Positions 37,121-49,629 of a stretch of 64,000 nt of DNA are shown one piece after another; positions within the stretch are counted from its first letter, which is position 1; every line of letters starts with the position of its first letter. Made by a program: the position numbers and the translations under genes. The DNA comes from Chlorophyllum brunneum (lineage: Eukaryota; Basidiomycota; Agaricomycetes; Agaricales; Agaricaceae). The notes below the pieces were generated by a model. The model saw only the letters and a program-made list of their open reading frames with translations. It was not told the DNA's origin and made no database searches. The stretch covers positions 2,170,001 to 2,234,000 of the forward strand of contig OY756141.1 in assembly GCA_963576785.1 (NCBI GenBank), given 5' to 3'.

Positions 37121-38253
37121 TGTTATGTCCAAACCTTGAACCTATATCAGAGGTTATGACAAATTCCCAGAAGTAATACCACTCATCCCACCACTATGAT
37201 CCAATGACACCATCATTGACTCTCTACTTTGACTAGCCTGGAAATACACACCATACTTACATGTGTGCAATACCAATGGACTCTACTTATGCACTATCGA
37301 GAACAACCTCTATAGCACCTGGAATAACAGTTGGAAAGCATGACTGACTACCAAAGAAACTATGCAGTACATCCACCCCTACATGTATACTTGTGGTCTA
37401 GTGCTTAAAGCACTTATTCACCAACAAGTTGCTGATAGAATCTATTGTATAGGGATGTGACCTAGGGACTTATCACCAGATGATGAACTTGCTGTACCCA
37501 GCAGTAATAGTGATGACTCTCCCCATCCACTACTGCAATCTACTTGAGCTTTTGTCAAGTCACCTGAGTCTTATCTCTCCGAAGAACCAATTGCATCAAC
37601 ATCCTTATCATCTGATTCTGATCATCCTATGGATGCAGTTCTTCCATTGCCACTGTTGTCATTATTGCCCTCTACCACTTCATCCTGCATATCTTGTGAC
37701 TACAGCTGTTCCAATGAATTTCTATCATCATCATCTGAGATCTCTGAAAATGAGTAAGTACTCACCCATTTCATCTTCATTAGTTTCATCTTGCTCTATA
37801 TTTAGTTGTTTTGCCCTTATTAGTTTCATGCTTATCTTTAGTAGTATTTTGTCTTGAGTTTCATATCTATCAGTTTCATATTGTGAAACTTGTTTCAGTC
37901 TCATTATCTATGCTCTGTAGTATTTATAGAAAAGAAGTAGTTAGTATAAATAGCTGACTATATTAGAAAGTCAAAGCTTAAGCTTTGATCTTCTACAGAG
38001 ATAGCCTTCTTGATTGCCCAAGAAGAGTTTCTGTTGACAGTTGCTGTCAATCAATAGAAGATTGCTTAACTGCTTATTCTCTACTTGCCCTCATCACTCA
38101 GAGCTATGAGATAAATAGGATTCCCATTTCTTGGTTAAGTAACAACAGTTTGATAATATTTGCTTATCCAGTTACTTGGCTGAGATAGGTATTAAGGCCA
38201 TACCCTAGAGGTCGCATCCTCTTCAATTGCCCTTAGTAGCTAAATCCATAACA
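37121..38253 (+). repeat. 5' LTR of element B
   Basis: 1133 bp, pairs with 45584-46711. It carries a promoter-like TATAAATA at 37945-37952. The palindrome TCAAAGCTTAAGCTTTGA follows at 37971-37988, about where transcription would start. Its first 600 bp are protein-like, continuing the pol frame when read from the 3' LTR. Confidence 0.88.
37945..37952 (+). promoter_or_regulatory. TATA box of element B LTR
   Basis: TATAAATA followed 28-36 bases later by the palindromic TCAAAGCTTAAGCTTTGA. It is repeated in the 3' LTR and, reversed, in the inverted LTR. A pol II start near 37975-37981 would be normal spacing. Confidence 0.55.
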
Positions 38254-38255
38254 AT

Positions 38256-38267
38256 AGATCAAAGCTT
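38256..38267 (+). other. Candidate self-priming primer-binding site of element B
   Basis: AGATCAAAGCTT lies 2 nt beyond the end of the 5' LTR. It is the exact reverse complement of AAGCTTTGATCT at 37980-37991, at the expected mRNA 5' end. No tRNA-like TGG site is present. The layout matches the self-primed Tf1/sushi type, in which the first bases of the mRNA anneal to the PBS. The partner is also part of a palindrome, so chance cannot be excluded. Confidence 0.5.
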
Positions 38268-38552
38268 CTGCTAAGTCATTTCGGTGTAGGGAACAAGAAC
38301 TCTAGTGTTATCTGCATTATTGCCATTGTTACTGAACAAGGATAACATCTTCCTGCATTATTGCCACTGTCACTGTTACAAAAAGCTGAAAAGAGTTGTA
38401 CACAGTGCCCATCTGCTGCATAGGAGCGTAACTCACTATCAGTCACATAGAACCCACGCTGCACTTGCCAGTACCTGGAGTACCCCTCAAGTTAGTAGGG
38501 CTAAGCACAAAGACCTGCTCATAGAACATACACTATCAACTGACTTTGTGGT

Positions 38553-38857
38553 TGTTACGACCTTAGTCTACGACTCAGGTAGCAAGTCTTTGGATAAAGA
38601 CAAGGAAGTAGAGAAAGAGTAAGGGATGATATGATTGGTAAAGTATAAGGAATACATCAAGTATTACTACACTTTATATACTAGTGGTACAGGCTAAGAA
38701 TAAGGGAGCAGAGTAAAGGAGTCATAGGGGATGAGTAGAACGAGTCAGTAAGAGTACAGCCCTAAGGGATGAAACAAGGGGATGAAATGGATACATAGGA
38801 ATGATAAAGGTGACGAGTGCATAATAGGAATGTACTGTCTATCTATAGTTCATAACA
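38553..38857. repeat. Solo LTR inside element B
   Basis: 305 bp with termini TGTTACGACC and TTCATAACA, flanked by a perfect GTGGT duplication (38548-38552 and 38858-38862). No coding body is attached, so it arose by LTR-LTR recombination after a full insertion. A related, more worn copy lies at 50253-50561. Confidence 0.8.
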
Positions 38858-39219
38858 GTGGTTTCCTCCTTAAGAAGAAGAGAAAATTGCCAGCCATGCA
38901 TCCTGCCTCTGGATTCCTGTTGAGAAGTACTCCAGTTGAAAGAAAACCCAGAAGGAATGGAAAATCACAATCACTAGGCTATGGAGAAGCCATCCATAGA
39001 GAAGCTAAACTGAGTGGCTGCCATCTAGTCAGCCAGACAATACTAGTAACCATAAAGATGCATCACACCTTGTTGCTGTTATGCCAGTAACAGATTCCCT
39101 TGAAAAGCGAGAGTACTCAGTAGAGGATGCCCTCGAAATCTGTTGTGTATTTCCAGGAAGTACAGAAAAAAAGAAGTCGCAAATAATTGTTAGTGAGATA
39201 AAGGTGCAACTCGGTCAAG

Positions 39220-41340
39220 ATTGAACAAGTCCAACGTTGCACAAAGCAAAAGGAGACTACTCCACCTGCACCTCCAGTCTACAGGACTAGATTGCAATCC
39301 AAGGCTGCAGAGCCTTACAGTATTGAGCCTACTCAACAAACCTCCCAGTGAAACCCAGAACCAGTTCAATATTCTCCACCAGCCTCTATCCAATAGTCCA
39401 CCTTGACCACTTCCCAATCCTTTGAATGACCCTTGACTAGTGCCACAGCTAGTAGGATTAGAACCAGTGAACCAGTCCCAAGACAGAGTTCAAAGTCTTA
39501 TCAGACACCTGCTTACATACAATCTGACTGGACATAACAAGTGATCTCAAGACAATAATCACAGTAATCCCAGCAATCCCAGCAGTCTGACCAACAGTAC
39601 AGAGAACCTATCTCTACTGAGTCTGAACACTCAGACAACCCTGAGCACTCTGAACATGGAAGTGAGCACTCTGAAGAGCCACTACCCCAGACACTAGAAC
39701 TTGAGCCCCAATATGAATTCAATAACAACATATCAAACTCACCAAACCCACTCACTGGAGCCCTCCAGCTACTCTGAGAACAAAGAGAAAGAGAAGCTCA
39801 ACAAAGTCAAACCAGCCAGACAACCAACTATTAGTCAACCAGCTACCAGATAACCCAATAGCCACAAACCTGGCAATCATCCCTGTCAAACTTTCCAGCG
39901 AGCTCACCACCAAACTTACCCACAGGATCAAACATGCCAGACCCCAAGCTCCCAAAGCCTGCCATTTTCTATGGTAACCTGCTTGACTATCCCAACTAGA
40001 AGCAGAACCTCCAGGTCTACTTTGCATTACAGCCCAACAATCTACCAAACAACAAGTCCAAAATCATGTATGCCCTCCTTAGCATGGAAGGATCAGCCAG
40101 AGAATGGAAACAAGCCTACACCATCTCACACACCACCAACAATGTCTTCAGCCCTACCCAGACCATCGAACAGTTCCTTACAGAACTTGATACTTCATTT
40201 CTACCTGCAAACAACACCCTTGTCACCATTGATCAACTATCTAATGTTACCCAGAATGGACAACCTGCTGCAGTCTATGTTGAGCAATTCAAGAATATGT
40301 GTACCTGAGCCAGAATCACCCATGCAGAGACCAAAATCATGTTTTTCATTAAAGAACTGGATCCGTATTACAAAAGGCTTGTCTACAGTCAGAACCCCAC
40401 CCCAAATGATATCAATACTTGGTACACAGCTGCACAAAATACAGCAACAATGGCGCACCTACAACAGAATTTTAGCTCAATAGGACATCATCACTCAGTA
40501 TGACATACCTCCTATCGCTCGAAATATTGCACTCCAGAAGTATCAAGTTTGATGTCTTATGCAAGACCTTACCAGCCAACTCAAAGAAGCAGTAACCCCC
40601 TAGGATATGGTCCCATAGATGTCGACTACATCCTCAAGCAGCAGCTCAATAATCTTTACCTAATGGGAGAAGGATCTGATAAAGAAGGAGAAGAATCTGA
40701 GGAAGAAGCATCATCAGACAATGATGAATATTCGAACACAACTACCCAGCAAGTCACCCACATGGCCACAAAACTTGCCACAGCCCAACTCAATGCTATC
40801 TTATTACCCAAACTCTGGAAGTTATACAACAAATGAAAATGTTTCACATGCAAGTCCACTGGATATTTCTCCAGAATTTCCCACAATGAAGCTATGGAAA
40901 GAACCGTGCTAGCATGTCAAAGAATGCTGCTTATAAGTCCAAACACTTTGACTAAAGTAAGTGACAATTCAAGTCTACCCAAATCATGAATGTAATGGAA
41001 GATGCCTCCGATGAAGAGATAGAGGAACTCTTCAACGTTGCAGATGGTCATCCTGACAAAGACCTAATCAAGTCTTTTGTCTGAAGAGACTAGCTACTGT
41101 GTCTAGATCTCAAACTATAAAGAAACTGCAGATTTCTTATTCAATGCCACAACATGATAACTACCCCTGACCCAAGCCACCTTGCAAACCTGACACTGAA
41201 CAAATCACCACTGTTAACATTGTTCCAAAGAACAATACTATCTATGTTCCAACTACTGTCCACTTACCTAGTACAACTACCAAATACCTTGCCCTCCTAA
41301 ATTCAGGAGTAGCTGGAAATTACATTGACCCATCGCTTGT
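39220..41340 (+). pseudogene. Element B gag and protease region
   Basis: A Gln/Ser-rich leader (39220-39930) precedes MPDPKLPKPAIFYG and the capsid-like region with VYFALQPNNLPN, KIMYALLSMEGSAREW and a second half ITHAETKIMFFIKELDP. An acidic stretch (DKEGEESEEEASSDND) follows. A protease-like motif (LLNSGVAGNYIDPS, near 41298-41335; DSGA expected) is preceded by VPTTVHLP. Many TAG and TGA codons break the frame. Confidence 0.7.
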
Positions 41341-43150
41341 AGAATGATGGAACCTACCAACCCATCCACTTGACACACCAGTCACTATCCTTAATGCCAA
41401 TGGAACCACCAATGGACAAGAACAAGCCACCCATGATGCCATCCTTAGACTTACCATAGATGGATAACAAAGGATTCTAAAACCAAGAATCATTGGACTA
41501 GGAATGCTATACCTAATCTTAGGAATGCCCTGGCTATTGTAATTCAACCCAAAAGTTGATTGGTCAAGGAAAACTATGAAATGGAGAACCCTATTTATTG
41601 ACAACCCCCAGCTCAACTGCCTCATTACCTCCATAGATGACAGTGCAAACAAAGCCAAACAAGTGAACCACATCTACCTTGAACCTGCCACATTCAAAGA
41701 AATAAACTTCAAAGCCAATGCCTCCCAGTTTATTATCCAGCAATATGGAGAGAAGAAAGAGACTGACCCTTTGAAAATTGTACCAGCCAATTTTCATAAC
41801 TACCTCGATATATTCAGTGAACAACCTGTTTCACAATACCCACCCACTCAACCATGGGATCATAAAATTGAGATGAAAGAATCTTTTGAACCAAAAGCTA
41901 GACCCACTTATCAACTATTACCCCAAGAGACCAATGAACTTGATAAATTCATCAAGGAGAACCTAGCCAAAGGTTACATTCGACAATCAAAATCACCTAT
42001 GGCCTTACCTTTCTTCTTTGTAGGGAAGAAAGATGGAGAACTCTGCCCATGTCAAGACTATCAATATCTTAATAGTCATATTATCAAGAATGCATACCTG
42101 ATCCCACTCATTTTGTCACTACTTAACAGACTTAAAGGATTGAATTAGTTTACCAAACTTGACATACACACTGGATACAACAATATTCACATCCGAAAAT
42201 GTGATGAATGGAAAGCCACATTCAGAACACCAAAAGGCCTATACAAGCCAACTGTGATGTTCTTTGGGATGTGCAACTCCCCAGCCACTTTCCAATCTAT
42301 GATGGACCACATATTCTGCCCCTTGATTGACAAAGGAGGAGTCCTTGTATACATGGATGATATTCTCATACATGTCAAAACACAAGAAGAACTCCGATAC
42401 CTTATCCATGAAGTATTAAAACTACTTCATGAATATGACCTATTTCTTGAGCCTGAGAAATATGAATTCGAGAAACAACACCTTGAGTACCTCAGTGCTG
42501 TAATCTTCCCATCATCCATTGAAATGGATGCAGCCAAACTTGAAGGAATCAAGAATTGGCCAATACCCAAAACAACCTGTGATGTGCAAAAATTTATTGG
42601 ATTCTGTAACTTCTACAGAAGATTCATCAAGAATTATGCATGACATGCTGCACTGCTAAACTCTCTCATGTCCAAGAATATTAAATTCCATTGGACCAAT
42701 GAGCACCAAACCACCTTTGGAGATCTGAAGAAATGCTTTATGGAGAAGCCTATCTTGATTGTGCCAGATCCTGACAAACCTTTTGAAATCAAAACCAACA
42801 CTTGTGTATATGCCTCAGGAGCCGTCCTCACTCAATACAATGATAATGGAGTAAAGCACCCAATTGCCTTTATCTCCAGAGCATTCAACTTGACAGAATG
42901 AAACTACTACTGCTTAGAGCAAGAATGACTAGCTATCATATGAGCCTTAAAGGAATAGTACCACCATTTGGAAGGAGCCAAACATAAATTCATTGTATGG
43001 AGCAATCATGAGAACTTAGCCTGATTCAAGGAACCCCAGACTCTTAATTGATGTCAAGCCTGTTAGGCAGCCTATATGGAATGCTTCAAGCCTCAGCTGA
43101 AGGTTAAGCATATACCCAACTGAAAGAATGGCCCAGCCAATACATTATCA
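41341..43150 (+). pseudogene. Element B reverse transcriptase and RNase H
   Basis: Motifs in order: NFHNYLDIFSEQP, PTYQLLPQE, SPMALPFFFVGKKDG, LCPCQDYQYLN, FTKLDIHTGYNNIHI, MFFGMCNSPATFQ, the catalytic YMDD in VLVYMDDILIH, KYEFEKQHLEYL, and IGFCNFYRRFIKNY. RNase H follows with KTNTCVYASGAVLTQYN and HPIAFISRAF. RNase H holds clusters of stops (42900-43140) at expected Arg and Trp codons. Confidence 0.8.
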
Positions 43151-45583
43151 CAACAACCTAACCACACTCCTGATGACAAAGACAACCAGAAAGTGACTGT
43201 ATTCGACAGTGCCATAGTGCACCTTCTTACTGAGGCTAATCTTGATGAAGTACATCAACATCATGATATAATCAACCCTGATCTTGATGAGACACCCAAT
43301 GGTGATCTCCCACACAATACTGACTAAGTCATCATTCCGAATGACCCTAGATTGAAACACCAGATCATGGAATGTACCCATGACAAACCTCTACCCAGGA
43401 GCAGCAGCTACCCTATCCAAGATATTGGATTATGCTTATTGGCCAGAAATCAAGGACTATGTCTGCAAATATATTGCTGGATGTCCAAAATGCCAGCAAT
43501 TCAAGATTAACTATCATCCAACAAAGCCACCACTACAATCTATTCCCACCCCCAAGTCAACCCATCCATTTTCCCAGATATCAATGGACCTTATCACTGA
43601 TCTCTCCCTGTCCCAAGGATATAATTGTATTTTATCCATAGTGGACCATGGATTATCAAAGGGGATAATTCTAGTACCAACTACCAAAAGTGCCAATGCA
43701 CAACAGATTGCATAGCTATTGGTTGACTACCTCTTTGCCAAATATGGCATACCTAACAAGATCATCTCCAACCAAGATCCATGATTTACTGCCAAGGCAA
43801 TGCAAGAATTCTATAAACTATTTAACATCAACCCTGCCTATTCAACAGCCTATTACCCACAAACCAACAGATCAACCAAATGGATCAATCAGAAAATCAA
43901 GCTATATTTAGTACTTGCCACTTTAGCTCAACCAAATAATTGGGCATAGTTCCTCTCACTCTATGAATTTGCTCATAACAACTACCCCCATGCTGGACAA
44001 AAAGAGTTACCTTTCCAGCTACTCTATGGCTATGCACCAAAAGCATTTCCCACCATTCTGGAACCAACAAACATCCCTGCCACTGAGAATTGCCTCAAGA
44101 AACTATTTGATACTCAACATTGAGCCCTCAAAGCACACAACCATGTCCGTGAAATCATGGCCAAACAAACCACAAATTATAGGTTACCAAACTTTAATGA
44201 AGGGGATAAAGTTTGGCTAGAAAACAAATACCTACCAATAAACTTTGCAAATAGAAAAATCACCCAAAAAAGGGAAGGACCTTTCACAATTGTCAAGAAG
44301 ATCTCACCCTCAACAATGAGGAATTTATCCAGCCCATTGGATTACAGCTGCATACCATCCCTCCCCTACTTAATATTGAATCCATATGTGACACTGCCTG
44401 CCTACAACTTTGAAACACTATCAAAAGATGACTATCCAATTACCACCCCAATGTACAAGAGAATAACATATCTGTTGCCCATTGCAACAAATACAGGAAT
44501 TCACTTGCTGCTTGCCTTCATAATATGCAAATGCTTAGTTGATACACCTATGCCATATAGCAAAGCTACAACATTCTTACTAGCCGCACTCTACTCAATG
44601 GAGTATATAAGGATTTGCAATGCATCCAACACTTCTATCGACTTCTCTATTGCTCAATTAGCACTACTCTTAGTGCACACAGCCAAGGCAGCCCTTTATT
44701 AACTCCTAACATTCCCCAACTACCCACTCGAAACAATGACCAGCCTCAAGAAGCTCTACCAGAGTCTCACCCTGTATATCCTACATCAAGAATCCCTCAA
44801 GGCCTTCCTTTCCATGATGCCACTAATAATGGCAATCCGACTCATCAATCAACTCCAGTTCAGACTGACACCCAAATGGAGCATAGACTTGTTGAACCTG
44901 TGCCTGTCCAAGGCCACCCTATATGTCATGACCTACCTTGATATGAGTATGAACCACCTGCAGTTCCACTCAACTATTACTGGGCTATCTGAGATTGTTA
45001 CCAGTATTATGACCATGAAAACGAAAGACCCCACCAGATTTCCTATGCTGCAGCAACAATTAACCTGACTCCATGAGTTTATAGGCCCATACAAAGTATC
45101 TAATCTTGAAATACTCAACTTGTACTTCAAAGCTGACCCAACTATGATCAACAATACAGCCAAACTATCACTCTGACTTATCAAACCCAACAACTGGATC
45201 CCAACATACAAGAACTATACAATCGACTTGATGAGGTCATCAGCCATGTTCACAGTTCCAGAAATGGAGTAAGTACTTGAAGCTATCATACTATTAGGCT
45301 CAGGCCTCTCCACTCCAATGGACACTAGTGTTCCAGAACCACTACCACTAGGACCTGAAACAGCATCTCGCCCCCTCTACCATCTGCTACCTTGACCTTA
45401 TCACCCTACCAAGATGAAGGCCATTATGAGGATCCCTTCTCAGATGTTGGAAGCAGCCAATCACATTAGATACTGACCCATCAAACTATATAGAGTAGAA
45501 GAACTCCCTGAGGACAGTCCTTACTCCTGACCACCCAAGATTGAATGTAATGAAATGGAATTCATTACTAACAAAGAGAATAA
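43151..45583 (+). pseudogene. Element B integrase and C-terminal tail
   Basis: Integrase parts: the zinc-binding region (YWPEIKDYVCKYIAGCPKCQQFK), the catalytic core start (FSQISMDLITDLSLSQGYN), QPNGSI-like sequence near 43870 where the target strand is handled, ELPFQLLYGYAPKAFP, and the C-terminal NFNEGDKVWLENKYLP. A Pro/Gln-rich tail (about 44700-45583) carries no known domain and appears to read on into the 3' LTR. Frames shift several times. Confidence 0.7.
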
Positions 45584-46711
45584 TGTTATGTCCAAACCTC
45601 AAACCTATATCAGAGGTTATGACAAATTCCCAAAAGTAATACCACTCATCCTACCACTATGATCCAATGATGCTGTCATTGACTCTCTACTTTGACTAGC
45701 CTGGAAATACACACCATACTTACATGTGTGCAATACCAATGGACTCTACTTATGCACTATCGAGAACAACCTCTATAGCACCTGGAATAACAGTTGGAAA
45801 GCACGACTGACTACCAAAGAAACTATGCAGTACATCCACCCCTACATGTACACTCATGGTCTAGTGCTCGAAGCGCTCATTCACCAACAAGTTGCTGATG
45901 GAATCTATTGCATAGGGATGCAACCTAGGGACTTATCACCAGATGATAAACCCTGCTATACCCAGCAGTGACAGCAACAACTCTCCCCATCCACTACTGC
46001 AATCTACTTGAGCTTTTGTCAAGTCACCTGAGTCTTATCTCTCCGAAGAACCAATTGCATCAACATCATCCTTATCATCCAACTCCAATCATCCTATGAA
46101 TGCAGTTCTTCCATCGCTACCATCATCATCATTGCCCTCTACTACTTTATCCTGCATATCTTGTGACTGCAGCTGTTCCGATGAATCTCCATTATCATTA
46201 TCTAAGATCTCTGAGAATGAGTAAGTACTCACCTCTTTTATCTTCATCTTACTCTATATTTAGTTATTTCACCCTTATTAGTTTCATGCCTATCTTTAGT
46301 AGTGTTTTGTCTTGAGTTTCATATCTATCAGTTTCATATTGTGAAACTTGTTTCAGTCTCATTATCTATACTCTGTAGTATTTATAGAAAAGAAGTAGTT
46401 AGTATAAATAGCTGACTGTATTAGAAAGTCAAAGCTTAAGCTTTGATCTTCTACAGTAATAGCCTTCTTGATCACCCAAGAAGAGTTTCTGTTGACAGTT
46501 GCTGTCAATCAATAGAAGATTGCTTAACTGCTTATTCTCTACTTGCCCTCATCACTCAGAGCTACAAGATAAACAGGATTCCCATTTCTTGGTTGAGTAA
46601 TGACAGTTTGATAATATTTGCTTATCCAGTTACTTGGCTGAGATAGGTATTAAGGCCATACCCTAGAGGTTGTATCCTCTTTGATTGCCCTTAGTAGCCA
46701 AATCCATAACA
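45584..46711 (+). repeat. 3' LTR of element B
   Basis: 1128 bp, pairs with 37121-38253. In it the pol-like frame continues (YIRGYDKFPKV, then TNGLYLCTIENN and QYIHPYMYTHG) for about 130 codons before a break near 45955. Confidence 0.88.
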
Positions 46712-48480
46712 GCAAGTACAAGAAATATGCATAAGATTGGGAAGTTTGCTATGGATGAGAAGGTTTTAGCAAAATCTTTTCCTGGAATTTGTGAATATCC
46801 TTTTGCAACAATTTGTACCTTAAACTTAACATGTTTCCCTTGACCATCCAGCTTCTCCCTGAATATGATATGGCTACCCACTACTCTTTTGCTATCTGGT
46901 AAGTCATTCACCCATTCAAAGACACCCATCTTCTTTAACTAATTGTACTCCTTTTTGATTGCTTCCTCTTACTGTTTGATATGAGGGGATTCCAATACCT
47001 TCTCATATGTTTGTAGTTCATTTCTAATCCCAATAAAGGCAATAATGGTCTTTCTATATTCAGTGGCTAGCTTCTCAAGTGCATAGAGTTCATGTTCAAC
47101 AGATTTTCAAATGCAACTCAATAGTTCCCTCTTTGGTAAGTCAGTCCATTTGGTTGAGTTCTTTGGTGGTGGAGGCTGAACTTGTTCAGGACTAGTGATT
47201 AGTAGAGGATTGTCAAGTTCTACTATAACAGAGGAAATAACTCTTGGAAAAATGCCATTATCCTTAGCTAAAGCTTTATCAACTAGGCTATTAACTTGCT
47301 ATGGGGGCACTTGTGGTTGGTTGATATCAATTATTGCTAGATCACTTGGTATATCATCCTCCAAGAAACAAATGTCTCAAAAGGCAATCAGCTTTCCATT
47401 TTATAGGTCCTCCAGTTGGTAACCTTTTGTCTCATCTGTCTACCATCCTAGGATCTAAACTATTACAGCTCTTGACTCTAGCCTCCCTTGTGCACTGGCT
47501 TTGGAACATGAGCCCACTCTAATAAACCAAAAACGTGTAAATGCAACATGTCAGCCTTTCTTCTAGTCCAGGCTTTGTAAGGAACCACTTCCTTTAATTC
47601 CAAAGTTAGGATAAGGCTCCAAATATGTACTGCATACATAAATATCTCTTCCCAATATTTCAGATTAAGCCCAACCAAATGCAATGTGCATTGAACTATT
47701 TTGAAGAAAACTGCAATCACACATTTAGCAATTCCATTCTGTTTTAGGAGATAAGGGTTTGTCATTTTATGTATGATTCCATTGCAATAACAAAATGAGT
47801 CCATAGCCTAGTTTACAAACTACAATCAATTATCCATGCATAAACATCAAACTTTGACATCTGATTGATGTTCTAAAATCACTAAAACATCTCTTACCAC
47901 TAGACCAACTTTGTCTTTTGATTTTAACAGCCTCCCAACAGGATAACAGTAGCTAACCTCTACAATAACAAGGGCATAAAGGTATTCATCCCAGGAAGGA
48001 GTTGAGATAGGACTGATAAGATCCATTACCACCAATTCAAGTCTCGAATATTTCAACAAACTAATATTCAGCATAAGTAGACAATGGGATTTTCCATCAG
48101 CACAGCCATTACAGATATAATCAAACTTTGTAGACTAGCTCACTACAAGACCTTTAACAATTTTTTGGCATTGCATAGTGTCAATCATTGTAGGACTTAA
48201 GTGTCCTATTTGTTGATGCCATAATTGCATAGTTTTCCCTTTGGCCAGAAAAGCAGACTTCTTGAAATCATCAGTATATTGAATAAAATACAAAGTCTCT
48301 GTAAGAATGGTATAGAACAGAGGTTCTCCCTTGACTATAATGACCAAGCCATCTTTATCACTTCATACAGTTGCTCTATTTTGTTGTAAGGCACCTAGGC
48401 TAACAAGGTTTGCTCCAGGATGAGGAATATAGAGAATATTGTGCAGAATGACAGTAGTGATACCATGGGGAAGTTTTGCT
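46712..48480 (-). pseudogene. Element A integrase and start of reverse transcriptase
   Basis: On the minus strand: LWHQQIGHLSPTMID (GAG-pre-integrase), ICNGCADGKSH, the integrase core (ELVVMDLISPIS, then NGIAKCVIAVFF and AHVPKPVHKGG), and a linker. Reverse transcriptase starts at VVGSHIIFREKL and VQIVAKGYSQIPGKDF. It breaks at the B insertion in FLVLA. Several stops occur, for example near 47805-47845. Confidence 0.78.
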
Positions 48481-49625
48481 CAAAACTTAATAGTCTCTTG
48501 CCCTATGACAGGCATACAATTCCAACAACCAACAGTTACAAATCCTTTGTCTAATGAGACATAAGTATCAAAACATTCCTTTTGGGTAAACATATGGGAT
48601 GTTGCTCCACAATCAAGTAACAACTCCAGTTCCAATATTCTACCACCAACAGCCATCAACATTTATCCAATCTCTCTCTTACCCAAAGGTTGTGAATCTT
48701 TGACAGCTAAGGTTGTTGACTTTTCTCCTGTCTTCTTCATACCTTTAGGTAGCTTTGGACAATCATTCTTCTAATGTCCCTTTTAGTGACAATTAAAGCA
48801 TTTGTCCTCTGGTTTTGGCTTTTGTTTTCCCTTCTTTGACTTCTTACTACCTCTTCTACCACCACTCCCACTTGAAGAACTGCCCAATTTTGAGAATAAG
48901 GCCAACTGATCAGCCTTTACTTTCTCCAAAATCTCCTCTACCTGTTTGTCTTGTAACAAACATTCATAAACAGCAATTAGTTTGGCAGTAACAAGTTCCA
49001 AGGTAAGGTTTGTCCCTTTGCTAATAAGGCCTTGCTTGATGACCTCCCAGATATTTGTATATAGAAGCAAAAGCAGTATTGCATGAATGATTTGTGTTTC
49101 ATCCAACTTCTCTCCAACTTCTATTATTTGGCAATGAACACAAAGGAAATAACCAAGATAATTGGACATTGGTGTCTGTTCATCCCATTTCTTTGAGTAG
49201 ATTTCTTGGCAGAGGTAATGAACTGTAATCCCTTGGTGTTGGGTAACATGGATTGATTGTAATAAATCCTACATCTCTTGTGAAGTTGTAGCACTGGCAA
49301 TGTGCTCATGTTAACAGAAATCAACTGTACCTTGTATCAAGCCCATTGCAGTACCATCAGATTGCAGCCAATGTAGGTAGTCATCTGAATCTTGCTTCCA
49401 ATCCTTAAATTCAGCTGTATTTTGCCCATAGGCAGTCCTATCTTTGTCAACAAGACCTTTCTTTGATGGTTTTGGAGGACAAACTTCCTTTTCTTCAACA
49501 AAGAGCCAAATATATTGAGCTTGCAATGCAGTCTTCATGTTATTGGACCAAGAATTATAATTTGTACTTGAGAGCTTTGGAAAGTGAAGTGTCTCAGATG
49601 TTGACTTGCTTGGATTGGGACCCAT
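48481..49625 (-). pseudogene. Element A gag, zinc knuckle and protease
   Basis: MGPNPSKSTSETLHF starts at 49625, immediately inside the LTR, and WSNNMKTALQAQ follows, like the copia UBN2/DUF4219 gag. The tail has KSKKGKQKPKPEDKCFNCH, the start of a CCHC knuckle whose later part carries stops. The protease motif is LLLDCGATSHMF (near 48610-48645; Cys replaces Ser/Thr). The gag frame is broken near 49310-49325 and 49124-49170. Confidence 0.78.
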
Positions 49626-49629
49626 AACC
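49612..49629 (-). other. Primer-binding site of element A, half-tRNA initiator Met type
   Basis: Directly after the LTR, the minus strand reads GGTTATGGGTCC. This resembles the copia-type site that pairs with the anticodon arm of initiator tRNA-Met (cleaved half-tRNA primer) rather than with a tRNA 3' end. The ATG of gag lies inside it. The local tRNA is not in the window, so pairing cannot be verified. Confidence 0.5.

Larger units (their letters stand above)
37121..46711 (+). mobile_element. Element B: Ty3/gypsy retrotransposon inserted in A
   Basis: 9591 bp, LTRs of 1133 and 1128 bp with termini TGTTAT...ATAACA, and a perfect GCAAG duplication at 37116-37120 and 46712-46716. The plus strand carries gag (about 39220-40900), protease, reverse transcriptase with YMDD, RNase H and integrase, followed by a long tail. 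Stops in most domains show decay. A solo LTR (38553-38857) sits in its leader. No chromodomain is seen. Confidence 0.88.

Noticed and set aside
42900..43140. Alternative genetic code (TGA or TAG read as Trp) in element B
   Set aside because: Both TGA and TAG occur, several at Arg sites, and the host genes use TGA, TAG and TAA as stops. Decay is simpler.
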